Assembly: GCA_002691085.1 (NCBI GenBank)
Contig: NZGX01000016.1
Span: forward strand, 7,621 to 21,872
DNA: 14,252 nt
Reading direction: 5' to 3'
Source of the DNA: Rhodospirillaceae bacterium
GTDB taxonomy: Bacteria; Pseudomonadota; Alphaproteobacteria; Rhodospirillales; Rhodospirillaceae
The notes beneath the pieces were generated by a model. It was not told the DNA's origin. It searched no databases and was given only the letters and a program-made list of their open reading frames with translations. How positions within the stretch are numbered: position 1 is the stretch's first letter; every line of letters begins with the position of its first letter. Positions 7,002 to 13,686 of this stretch are shown piece by piece. The translations under genes were made by a program, and so were the position numbers.

Positions 7002-8672
7002 TTATTCAAGCCCATTTTTGATCTTTTCTTTTATAGCATCTTTTTGACCTTCTTCTTTAATGTTAACAATTGCATGGTTCCACTGAAAAACTGCTTCTAA
7101 TCTTCTACCTACTTTCCAATATGCATCTCCAAGATGATCATTAATTGTTGGGTCTCCAGGCCTTAGTGAAACAGCTCTTTCTAGATATGTTACTGCTTCA
7201 TCATAATCCCCCATCAAGAATGTTGCCCAACCAAGGCTATCAATTATATATCCATCTTCTGGTTTTTTTTCAGCTGCTAGAATTATCATCTCCTTAGCTT
7301 CCTTTAGATTTCTTCTTTGATCGAGCCAAGAGTAACCAAGGTAGTTAAGAACATCCGCTTCTCCAGGGTTGAGGTCTAAAGACTTAATAAGGTCTATTTC
7401 TGCTAGATCCCATTTGTTAGCTCTTTCTAATGCTATTCCTCTCGAATAGTAAAGATACCAAAGTACTGATCCATTATTTTTACTTACGTCAATTGCCTTG
7501 TTATAATAATCAATAGATTTTAGAAATTTTTTATCAAATCTATAGATGTCACCAAGAGAAATAAACGGAGATACCAGCGTCGGGTTATCGATTGATATTT
7601 TAACTAACGTATCTATGGCATCGATAGTTTTATTCATTGAAATAAAGTTCTCAGATATTCTTAATTGCGCCATAGTGTATCCAGGATTAATTTTTTTGAT
7701 TGACCTTAATATCTCAATCGCATTTTTAAATTGGCCACGTTGTCTTAGTAAATTAGAAATATCGTACTTTAAAAGTGTCAAGTTTGGATTTAAATAGAGC
7801 GCTAATTGTCCATAGGCAAGGGATAATACTCCAGATCCTGAACCATTTAATGATATCTGTAAGTGCATTATTGTTCTTAATGCTTCAGAAAAACCTAAGT
7901 TAGCGGTTATGTTCTCCTTTTTTATATTATTAAGGTATTTATCTAGGTATTGATCTAATACAGGAGAAGGTTCTCTTAAAGACTTAAAGTCTTCTAGAAC
8001 TTTTTTAGCTTCATTATTTTTCCCCAGCCTGTTAAGCCCATCTAATATTATCTTTAAGAAATATAGTGGCTGGTTTGATATATTTTTAGAAACCTCTTTG
8101 TAGCAATCTAATGCTTGTTTTTTTTTATTGTAGTATTCATTGATCATACCACAATTTAAATTATATATATTGTACCATTCTCTCTTCTCAGTATAAGGTT
8201 TTAGTGCTTCAAATGTATCTTTATATTCTTCTATAGGCAATCTTGACCAAGCTTTAAGTAGGGGGAGTGCAAACCCTATAAAGGAGTCAGCTTTTATATT
8301 TTCAATTTCTACTTTGGATTCATAAAAGCGTTTTTCTTTATATTTAATAATTGCATTTGCTAAATGTACTAATGTTAATTTTTTCGGACTTTTTAATAAT
8401 TTCTCTGTAAGTGCCGATAGGTCATTTATTTTACCTGCTTGTAGTTTCTGGATAAAAGTTTGGACGCTTAGATTATCGTTATCTGGGTCAAGCTTTAAAG
8501 CATTCTCAAAAAAATATGATGCTTCGTCAGGATTCTTATTACTTCTTGCATGTAAGCCAGATAGATAAAGACCAGATAGGGTGGTTTCTCTTGCTAAAGT
8601 ATATTTAAAGAGATGCGGTCCAGAGTTTGATAATATTAGTAAAAAAAATATGATAAAAGTTATAATTTTCAT
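7002..8672 (-). CDS. Exported TPR-repeat protein (function unknown)
   Basis: The 556-residue product begins with a hydrophobic signal sequence (KIITFIIFFLLILSNS), so it is probably periplasmic or membrane-anchored. It then reads as tetratricopeptide repeats nearly end to end. An early one is ASYFFENALKLDPDN near residue 52, and the clearest are in the C-terminal half, for instance NKAIDVSK, DLIKSLDLNPGEADVLNYLG and YLERAVSLRPGDPTINDHLG (from about residue 496). The ending DAYWKVGRRLEAVFQWNHA is a strongly conserved block of a TPR family often beside ispE in alphaproteobacteria. TPRs are protein-binding scaffolds; neither partner nor job can be read here. A role in envelope or lipoprotein assembly is only a guess. 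It starts 12 bases after the ETF-QO stop, without a clear Shine-Dalgarno, and is followed by ispE after three bases. Confidence 0.88.
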   Translation of the reverse strand: MKIITFIIFFLLILSNSGPHLFKYTLARETTLSGLYLSGLHARSNKNPDEASYFFENALKLDPDNDNLSVQTFIQKLQAGKINDLSALTEKLLKSPKKLTLVHLANAIIKYKEKRFYESKVEIENIKADSFIGFALPLLKAWSRLPIEEYKDTFEALKPYTEKREWYNIYNLNCGMINEYYNKKKQALDCYKEVSKNISNQPLYFLKIILDGLNRLGKNNEAKKVLEDFKSLREPSPVLDQYLDKYLNNIKKENITANLGFSEALRTIMHLQISLNGSGSGVLSLAYGQLALYLNPNLTLLKYDISNLLRQRGQFKNAIEILRSIKKINPGYTMAQLRISENFISMNKTIDAIDTLVKISIDNPTLVSPFISLGDIYRFDKKFLKSIDYYNKAIDVSKNNGSVLWYLYYSRGIALERANKWDLAEIDLIKSLDLNPGEADVLNYLGYSWLDQRRNLKEAKEMIILAAEKKPEDGYIIDSLGWATFLMGDYDEAVTYLERAVSLRPGDPTINDHLGDAYWKVGRRLEAVFQWNHAIVNIKEEGQKDAIKEKIKNGLE

Positions 8673-8684
8673 TTGATCTGATTT

Positions 8685-10343
8685 CTACATATTTGGATAA
8701 TTTGGTCCATCTCCACCTTGTGGTACAGTCCAAGTGATATTTTTGCTCGGATCCTTAATATCACAAGTTTTACAATGAACACAATTTTGCGCATTAATTT
8801 GAAATCTATTATTTCCTTTTTCGTCAGGAATAATTTCATAAACTCCAGCTGGACAATAGTTTTGTGCTGGTTCCGCCCATTCAGGTAGATTTATTTTTAC
8901 AGGGATTGAGCTGTCCTTAAGCTTTAAATGTGGTGGCTGGCTTTCTTGATGGTTTGTATTTGAAATAAATACTGAACTTAACTTATCAAAGGAAATTTTC
9001 ATATCAGGTTTAGGATACTTGATTGGTTTACTATTTTTTGCAGAAATTAGAGTATCTGCGTCTTCTTTTTTACTTCTTAATGTTAAAGGTAAGCCAATTT
9101 TTAAATTATTCATCCACATATCAAGTCCACCAATCATCATACCTATTATTGTGCCAAACTTTGTCAACAGGGGTTTGATATTTCTCACTCTGTATAGGTC
9201 TTTATAAATAGAGGAGTTATTCAAATTTTTTTGATATGTGTAGAGTTCATTTCCCTTACCACTTTCTATTTCACTTATAATGCTTTCAGCTGCCAACATG
9301 CCAGATTTCATAGCATTATGAGTTCCTTTTATTCTTGGCACGTTAACAAACCCTGCTGAGCAGCCAATGAGTGCTCCACCTGGAAAAACAAGCTTTGGAA
9401 GGGATTGGATTCCACCCTCTGTAATTACTCTTGCTCCATAAGAAATTCTTCTTCCTCCATTGAGTATTTTACTTATAACTGGGTGATGTTTGAATCTTTG
9501 AAATTCCTCAAAAGGTGAGAGGTAGGGGTTCTTGTAGTTTAAATGAACAACAAAACCGATTGAGATTTGCGAGTTATCAAGGTGGTAAATGAAGGCACCT
9601 CCACCTGTATCATTTGATAATGGCCAACCAAGAGTATGACAAACCTCTCCCTCTTTATGATTATCATTGGGTACTTCCCATAGCTCTTTTATTCCAAGTC
9701 CAAATTTTTGCGGATCTGAATCTTCATCTAGGTTAAATTTCGAAATTATATGTTTTGCAAGTGAACCTCTTGCCCCTTCTGCAATAAGCGTATATTTACC
9801 TATCAATTCTATACCTGGTTCAAAGTTATCAGTTTTTTCACCGTCTGGTCCAATTCCCATATCTCCAGTAGCTACACCTTTTACTCTTCCATTAGAATCA
9901 AATAGAACCTCAGCTCCGGCAAACCCAGTAATTATTTCGACTCCAAGTTCTTCTGCCTTCGAAGACAGCCACCTGCATACATTACCCAAACTTACAATAT
10001 AATTCCCATGGTTATTCATCAGAGGAGGTAAAAGAAAATTAGGTATTGAAAAGGACTTTTTTTTGGTTAGAAATAAAAATTTATCATTCTTTACTTCAAC
10101 TTTTGTTGGCCATATATCGGTTTCTTCATTTCTCCATTTTGGGAATAATTCATCCAATGCTATTGGGTCAATAACTGCACCAGAAAGGATATGTGCACCT
10201 ATTTCTGAACCTTTCTCGAGTAAACAAATAGATATATCTTTATTAATTTGGTTTGCGAGTTGTTTTAGTTTGATCGATGCAGATAAGCCAGAAGGACCTC
10301 CTCCAATGATAACAACATCAAATTCCATCGATTCTCTTTGCAT
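8685..10343 (-). CDS. Electron transfer flavoprotein-ubiquinone oxidoreductase
   Basis: ETF-QO takes electrons from reduced ETF, which gathers them from acyl-CoA and other flavin dehydrogenases, and passes them to ubiquinone at the inner membrane. The N-terminus has the FAD dinucleotide fold VIIGGGPSG (11-19), followed by the family-typical EIGAHILSGAVIDP (47-60) and LIAEGARGSLAKH. The region around 310-345 (GGIQSLPKLVFPGGALIGCSAGFVN) is a family hallmark. A C-terminal ferredoxin domain supplies the four [4Fe-4S] ligands Cys497 (YCPAGVYE), Cys521, Cys524 and Cys527 (CVHCKTC). The 552-residue length is normal. The start is supported by GAGGGA eight bases upstream; a second ATG at codon 6 is possible. 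No etfAB genes are in the window. It heads the minus-strand cluster, divergent from udg. Confidence 0.96.
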   Translation of the reverse strand: MQRESMEFDVVIIGGGPSGLSASIKLKQLANQINKDISICLLEKGSEIGAHILSGAVIDPIALDELFPKWRNEETDIWPTKVEVKNDKFLFLTKKKSFSIPNFLLPPLMNNHGNYIVSLGNVCRWLSSKAEELGVEIITGFAGAEVLFDSNGRVKGVATGDMGIGPDGEKTDNFEPGIELIGKYTLIAEGARGSLAKHIISKFNLDEDSDPQKFGLGIKELWEVPNDNHKEGEVCHTLGWPLSNDTGGGAFIYHLDNSQISIGFVVHLNYKNPYLSPFEEFQRFKHHPVISKILNGGRRISYGARVITEGGIQSLPKLVFPGGALIGCSAGFVNVPRIKGTHNAMKSGMLAAESIISEIESGKGNELYTYQKNLNNSSIYKDLYRVRNIKPLLTKFGTIIGMMIGGLDMWMNNLKIGLPLTLRSKKEDADTLISAKNSKPIKYPKPDMKISFDKLSSVFISNTNHQESQPPHLKLKDSSIPVKINLPEWAEPAQNYCPAGVYEIIPDEKGNNRFQINAQNCVHCKTCDIKDPSKNITWTVPQGGDGPNYPNM

Positions 10344-10378
10344 TCTTTCATTCCCTCATCAATAGTGGTCTTAAAAAA

Positions 10379-10407
10379 TTGTTTTTGAAACTAGTTTAGC
10401 ATGATAA
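10379..10407 (+). promoter_or_regulatory. Candidate promoter of the udg-moaB-rnhB unit
   Basis: In the 74-base divergent gap, TTGTTT (10379-10384) and TGATAA (10402-10407) are 17 bases apart. Transcription would begin near 10413-10415, only a few bases before the udg ATG at 10418, which has no Shine-Dalgarno. This suggests an almost leaderless transcript. A matching minus-strand promoter for ETF-QO must also lie here but is not clear. Confidence 0.4.
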
Positions 10408-10417
10408 AAACATTATT

Positions 10418-11215
10418 ATGATAAATAGTAACTCTGAAGATAAAATTCCACCTGAAACTTTGCTCAAATTATACGTTGATTTTGGTATAGATGAAACAAT
10501 AGGTTTCAAATCAAAGGATTACTTAGCAATTCTTGATAGAATTGAAGAAGATAGAGATAGTATTGATGGTATTATAAACAATAAGTTACCTAAAAAGGTA
10601 GAAGCGTCATCTCAAGAGACTTCTAGGAACCTTCAAACTCTTGATGAATTGAGACAGTCATTAGAAGGTATAAAAGATTTTTCTTTGAAATTAACTTCCA
10701 AAAATACGGTTTTTTCTGATGGAAATCCAACTTCTGATCTCATGGTAGTTGGCGAGGCCCCAGGAGGTGAGGAAGATTTGAGCGGATTGCCATTTGTTGG
10801 CCCTTCTGGAAGGTTATTAGATGAAATGTTATCTTCTATAGGGTTTACCAGGAAAAATAATATTTATGTTACTAATGTAATTCCTTGGAGGCCTCCAGGT
10901 AATAGAAGACCTACTCCTGATGAAGTAAATTTCTGCTTACCTTATTTATTGCAACATATAAAGATTATAAAACCAAAATTACTTCTTTTGTTAGGTGGAT
11001 TAGCAGGAAGTTCATTATTAGGAAAAGTTGATGGTATAACAAAATATAGGGGGAAGTGGAGTGAATTAGTCATAAGTGATGAAGGTAAGGATCTAAAAAT
11101 ACCATGCTTAGCTACATTCCATCCTGCATATTTACTTCGTTCGCCTCATCAAAGAAGACTCTCTTGGAGGGATCTTTTGGAGGTAAAAGAAAAGTTAAGA
11201 TCTATCGTGGGTTAA
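10418..11215 (+). CDS. Uracil-DNA glycosylase, family 4/5-like
   Basis: The protein should excise uracil from DNA, opening base-excision repair. Visible motifs are VGEAPGGEED (111-120, motif 1, with the GEAPG typical of family 4), PFVGPSGRLLDEML (125-138), TNVIPWRPPGNRRPTP (152-167), and FHPAYLLRSP (234-243) with the second active-site histidine, His235. An 85-residue N-terminal extension (LLKLYVDFGIDETIG) resembles that of alphaproteobacterial homologues. Family 4 enzymes bind a [4Fe-4S] cluster through four cysteines, but only Cys173 and Cys230 are present here. The N-terminal CxxC-type pair is absent, with IKDFSLKLT (residues 85-93) in its place, so the cluster has probably been lost. It starts without a Shine-Dalgarno, possibly leaderless, and moaB follows after seven bases. 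Confidence 0.9.
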   Translation: MINSNSEDKIPPETLLKLYVDFGIDETIGFKSKDYLAILDRIEEDRDSIDGIINNKLPKKVEASSQETSRNLQTLDELRQSLEGIKDFSLKLTSKNTVFSDGNPTSDLMVVGEAPGGEEDLSGLPFVGPSGRLLDEMLSSIGFTRKNNIYVTNVIPWRPPGNRRPTPDEVNFCLPYLLQHIKIIKPKLLLLLGGLAGSSLLGKVDGITKYRGKWSELVISDEGKDLKIPCLATFHPAYLLRSPHQRRLSWRDLLEVKEKLRSIVG

Positions 11216-11222
11216 TTTTATT

Positions 11223-11753
11223 ATGTTAGAAAAAGTACATAAAAAAGATTTTACAGAAATAAATATATCTATACTTACAATAAGTGATACTCGAAGTCTT
11301 TCTTCGGATACCTCAGGTGCTTATCTTGAAAAAGAGATTATTGATTTTGGTCATAATGTTATTTCACGAAAAATAGTTCCTGACCAGATTGATAGTATAG
11401 TAAATATATTAAATACTTGGATAGATGATAAAAATGTTGATGTAATTATTACAACAGGTGGGACTGGACTCACTGGTCGTGATGTTACACCTGAGGCATT
11501 TAATGTTGTGATAGATAAAGAAATTCCTGGCTTTGGTGAATATTTTAGGTACATAAGTATAGAAAATATCGGGACTTCAACAATTCAATCAAGGGCTTTG
11601 GCGGGTTTAGCAAAAAAAACATATTTATTCGCCCTTCCTGGGTCAAATGGAGCAGTAAGAGATGCCTGGGAAAAGATACTCAAGTACCAGCTTGATGTTC
11701 GTCATAAGCCTTGTAATTTTATTGAATTGATACCAAGATTAAACGAAAAATAA
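11223..11753 (+). CDS. moaB: Molybdenum cofactor biosynthesis protein B (MoaB/MogA family)
   Basis: The 176-residue protein has the MPT-binding fold of the MoaB/MogA family. ISILTISDTRS (15-25) opens the fold, TTGGTGLTGRDVTPEA (77-92) forms the binding loop with acidic Asp87, and LPGSNGAVRDAW (138-149) is the second glycine loop. The ending QLDVRHKPCNFIELIPR is characteristic of MoaB as against MogA. MogA adenylylates molybdopterin; the exact role of MoaB in bacteria that also have MogA is less settled, so the reaction is inferred. No other molybdenum cofactor gene is in the window. Its place between udg and rnhB looks like conserved synteny rather than a pathway link. It lies seven bases after udg and seven before rnhB, and lacks a clear Shine-Dalgarno, so translation is probably coupled. 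Confidence 0.92.
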   Translation: MLEKVHKKDFTEINISILTISDTRSLSSDTSGAYLEKEIIDFGHNVISRKIVPDQIDSIVNILNTWIDDKNVDVIITTGGTGLTGRDVTPEAFNVVIDKEIPGFGEYFRYISIENIGTSTIQSRALAGLAKKTYLFALPGSNGAVRDAWEKILKYQLDVRHKPCNFIELIPRLNEK

Positions 11754-11760
11754 GTAACTT

Positions 11761-12387
11761 ATGCCTGACTTTTTTTTTGAGAATTGTACAAAAGGAGATG
11801 TGGTAGGCATTGATGAAGTGGGAAGGGGTTCTTGGGCTGGTCCTGTTGTGTCCTGTGCTATTTTAATTCAAGGAAAAAAAATTGATGAAGGCCTATTTAA
11901 CTTAATCAAAGACTCAAAGGAAATGTCTTCCTTATCAAGAACGAGTATATATAAAAAAATAATAAATAATAAAATTTTTCATGTTGGAGTTGGACTTTCT
12001 TCTGTTGAAGAAATAGATGAATTAAATATTCAGGAAGCAACCTTTTTATCTATGAAACGTGCTTTTAATAATTTAAGAGGCCTAAAGTATAGAAATGTAG
12101 AACTCGTTTTAGTTGATGGGAATAAGGCGCCTAAATTTGAGTGTGATGTTAGATGTATTATTAAAGGAGATAAAAAGAGTCTTTCTATTTCTTCAGCTTC
12201 TATTGTTGCCAAGGTTACAAGGGATAAAATTATGATTAAGCTATCAGACAAGTTTCCGGGATATGGCTGGGAAACAAATATGGGGTATGGTACTCTTAAG
12301 CATAAAAATGCATTGGATAAATTGGGTGTGAATAAATTTCACAGAAAAAGTTTTAAACCTATAAAAAATATTTTGAAGAAAGAATAA
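11761..12387 (+). CDS. rnhB: Ribonuclease HII
   Basis: RNase HII nicks DNA 5' to embedded ribonucleotides and degrades RNA in RNA-DNA hybrids. The four metal-binding acids are all visible: Asp18 and Glu19 in GIDEVGRG (17-23), Asp119 in DGN, and Asp137 in KGDKKS, with the same 18-residue gap as between E. coli Asp108 and Asp126. Further family signatures are SASIVAKVTRD (145-155) and MGYGTLKH (174-181), the latter near a conserved substrate-contacting tyrosine. The usual 'GRGP/A' after the DE motif is GRGSWAGP here, a mild variant also typical of some alphaproteobacteria. At 208 residues the length is normal. Codons 4-6 are a run of nine T bases. It is the last of the tight udg-moaB-rnhB group and is followed by the ccrM control region. 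Confidence 0.96.
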   Translation: MPDFFFENCTKGDVVGIDEVGRGSWAGPVVSCAILIQGKKIDEGLFNLIKDSKEMSSLSRTSIYKKIINNKIFHVGVGLSSVEEIDELNIQEATFLSMKRAFNNLRGLKYRNVELVLVDGNKAPKFECDVRCIIKGDKKSLSISSASIVAKVTRDKIMIKLSDKFPGYGWETNMGYGTLKHKNALDKLGVNKFHRKSFKPIKNILKKE

Positions 12388-12391
12388 TTAT

Positions 12392-12407
12392 CAACCATAT
12401 ATTGTGT
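12392..12407. promoter_or_regulatory. NrdR-box-like site upstream of ccrM
   Basis: The 16-mer ending in ACCATATATTGTGT matches the NrdR-box consensus at 13 of 16 positions, as well as box 2 before nrdA does. Its last 14 bases (12394-12407) are identical to bases 452-465 of nrdA box 1. It begins five bases after the rnhB stop and 165 bases before ccrM. A weaker partner, the inverted repeat ATCAACATATTGAT at 12423-12436, has its centre 30 bases away, about three helical turns. Function is inferred only. Confidence 0.45.
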
Positions 12408-12473
12408 AATTTTTATTTACTAATCAACATATTGATCTAATAAATTTTTTTTAATTATTTTGTGGACATTTTG

Positions 12474-12510
12474 TTAATAATTTTCTAATCCCTTGTAAAT
12501 ATTCTATTAT
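12474..12510 (+). promoter_or_regulatory. Candidate ccrM promoter with CtrA-like box
   Basis: TTAA-N7-CTAA at 12474-12488 matches the CtrA full-site consensus TTAA-N7-TTAA at seven of eight fixed bases. TATTAT at 12505-12510 is a good -10 element 16 bases further on. A CtrA box in place of the -35 is the known layout of CtrA-activated alphaproteobacterial promoters, including Caulobacter ccrM. The transcript would begin near 12517, leaving a leader of about 55 bases. Whether this organism has CtrA cannot be seen here. Confidence 0.45.
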
Positions 12511-12540
12511 TTATCAACATATAAAAAAATAAGAATAGTA

Positions 12541-12545
12541 GATTC
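12541..12545. promoter_or_regulatory. GANTC site in the ccrM leader
   Basis: GATTC here fits the CcrM recognition sequence GANTC. It lies 27 bases before the ccrM start codon; another occurs at 12626-12630 inside the gene. GANTC sites in the ccrM leader are known from Caulobacter, where methylation feeds back on expression. A five-base site is common by chance, so self-regulation is an inference. Confidence 0.35.
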
Positions 12546-12571
12546 TGCTTTAATGCAAGGGACTGCACACA

Positions 12572-13678
12572 ATGTTAACAAATAATAAGATGATTTCTCT
12601 TAGAAGAAATCATATATATAATTCTGATTCGATTGAAATCTTAGAAAAAATACCATCAAATTCTATTGATGTTATTTTCGCTGACCCTCCCTATAATTTG
12701 CAGTTAGGAGACAGCCTAAGACGGCCCGATGAAACAAAAGTAAACGGGGTATCTGAAGAGTGGGACAAGTTTAAGAGTTTTAAAGATTATGATGAATTTA
12801 CTACTCGTTGGCTAAAAGAATCAAAAAGAATTTTAAAACCTGATGGTTGTTTATGGGTAATTGGAAGTTATCACAATGTTTTTCGTTTGGGCTATATAAT
12901 CCAAAATCTTAATTTTTGGATACTTAATGATATTATGTGGCGTAAAACTAATCCCATGCCAAATTTTAGGGGTACAAGATTTACCAATGCGCATGAAACA
13001 CTAATTTGGTGCTCAAAGTCAAAAGATTCAAAATATACTTTTAACTATGATGCTATGAAGAATCTTAATGAGGGCTTACAAATGAGATCTGACTGGACTT
13101 TGCCCCTATGTATCGGGAAAGAGCGATTAAAGGATAAAGATGGTGTTAAGCTTCATCCTACTCAAAAACCAGAGAGCTTATTGTATAGGATCATACTTTC
13201 ATCATCTAAGCCTGGAGATATTATTCTTGATCCTTTTTTTGGAACAGGTACTACAGGGGTTGTAGCAAAGAGATTGGGTAGAGATTATATAGGTATTGAG
13301 AAAGATATAAATTACTGTAAGGGTGCCAAGAAAAGATTGAATAAAACTATAAAAAATGAAGATTTGGCAATTTTATCCACAAAAGAAAAGCGTGCCGAAC
13401 CAAGGATACCTTTTGGAACAATTGTTGAAAGAGGCTTGCTTATGCCGGGCGAAAAGTTAACAGACTCTTCAGGTAGATTTACTGCAAAAGTTAAAGCAGA
13501 TGGGACAATTATTACCAAAGATTTTCACGGATCAATTCATCAAGTTGGTGCTGCACTTCAGGGTGTATCAGCGTGTAATGGATGGACGTTTTGGCATACA
13601 AATTCAAAAGGAGCAAAAATTTCAATTGATGTGTTAAGGCAAAAGGTAAGGACGGAGATTGGCGAGAAATTACAATAG
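12572..13678 (+). CDS. ccrM: Cell-cycle DNA adenine methyltransferase CcrM (GANTC)
   Basis: This orphan beta-class methyltransferase should transfer a methyl group from SAM to the adenine N6 of GANTC. Motif order is that of the beta class: catalytic DPPYNLQL (38-45) comes first, then HPTQKPESL (195-203), then the SAM-binding DPFFGTGTTG (220-229). Residues 275-360 form the CcrM-specific C-terminal domain that aids DNA recognition (RIPFGTIVERGLL, GRFTAKVKADGTI, CNGWTFWHT), which separates it from HinfI-like restriction enzymes. No restriction endonuclease gene lies nearby, supporting an orphan, regulatory role as in Caulobacter. The ATG at 12572 has AAGGGA nine bases upstream; an in-frame ATG follows at codon 7. 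At 368 residues it is of family length. The 184-base gap before it contains an NrdR-like site, a CtrA-like box and a GANTC site. It converges on plsC eight bases away. Confidence 0.96.
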   Translation: MLTNNKMISLRRNHIYNSDSIEILEKIPSNSIDVIFADPPYNLQLGDSLRRPDETKVNGVSEEWDKFKSFKDYDEFTTRWLKESKRILKPDGCLWVIGSYHNVFRLGYIIQNLNFWILNDIMWRKTNPMPNFRGTRFTNAHETLIWCSKSKDSKYTFNYDAMKNLNEGLQMRSDWTLPLCIGKERLKDKDGVKLHPTQKPESLLYRIILSSSKPGDIILDPFFGTGTTGVVAKRLGRDYIGIEKDINYCKGAKKRLNKTIKNEDLAILSTKEKRAEPRIPFGTIVERGLLMPGEKLTDSSGRFTAKVKADGTIITKDFHGSIHQVGAALQGVSACNGWTFWHTNSKGAKISIDVLRQKVRTEIGEKLQ

Positions 13679-13686
13679 GCTCTAAA

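Larger units (their letters stand above)
12388..12523 (+). repeat. Three direct copies of a T(T/A)ATCAAC(C)ATAT element
   Basis: Copies begin at 12388 (TTATCAACCATAT), 12421 (TAATCAACATAT) and 12511 (TTATCAACATATA). The first runs into the NrdR-like site and the second is the left arm of the inverted repeat at 12423-12436. TTATCAACA differs from the DnaA box TTATCCACA at one position, and the related TGTGGACAT on the opposite strand (12461-12469) differs at two. The gap is very AT-rich, so some similarity is expected by chance. Confidence 0.4.

Noticed and set aside
11769..11777. T9 tract near the start of rnhB (and a similar A9 run in ispE) as a phase-variation or slippage switch
   Set aside because: Homopolymers of this length are expected in such AT-rich coding sequence, they encode Phe or Lys runs in frame, and these are housekeeping genes.
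12388..12571. Chromosomal replication origin in the rnhB-ccrM gap
   Set aside because: The DnaA-like boxes are imperfect, the gap is only 184 bases, and no usual origin neighbours (dnaA, hemE, parAB, gidA) are present.
12572..13678. ccrM as part of a restriction-modification system
   Set aside because: No endonuclease gene is adjacent, and the CcrM-specific C-terminal domain marks the orphan regulatory enzyme.
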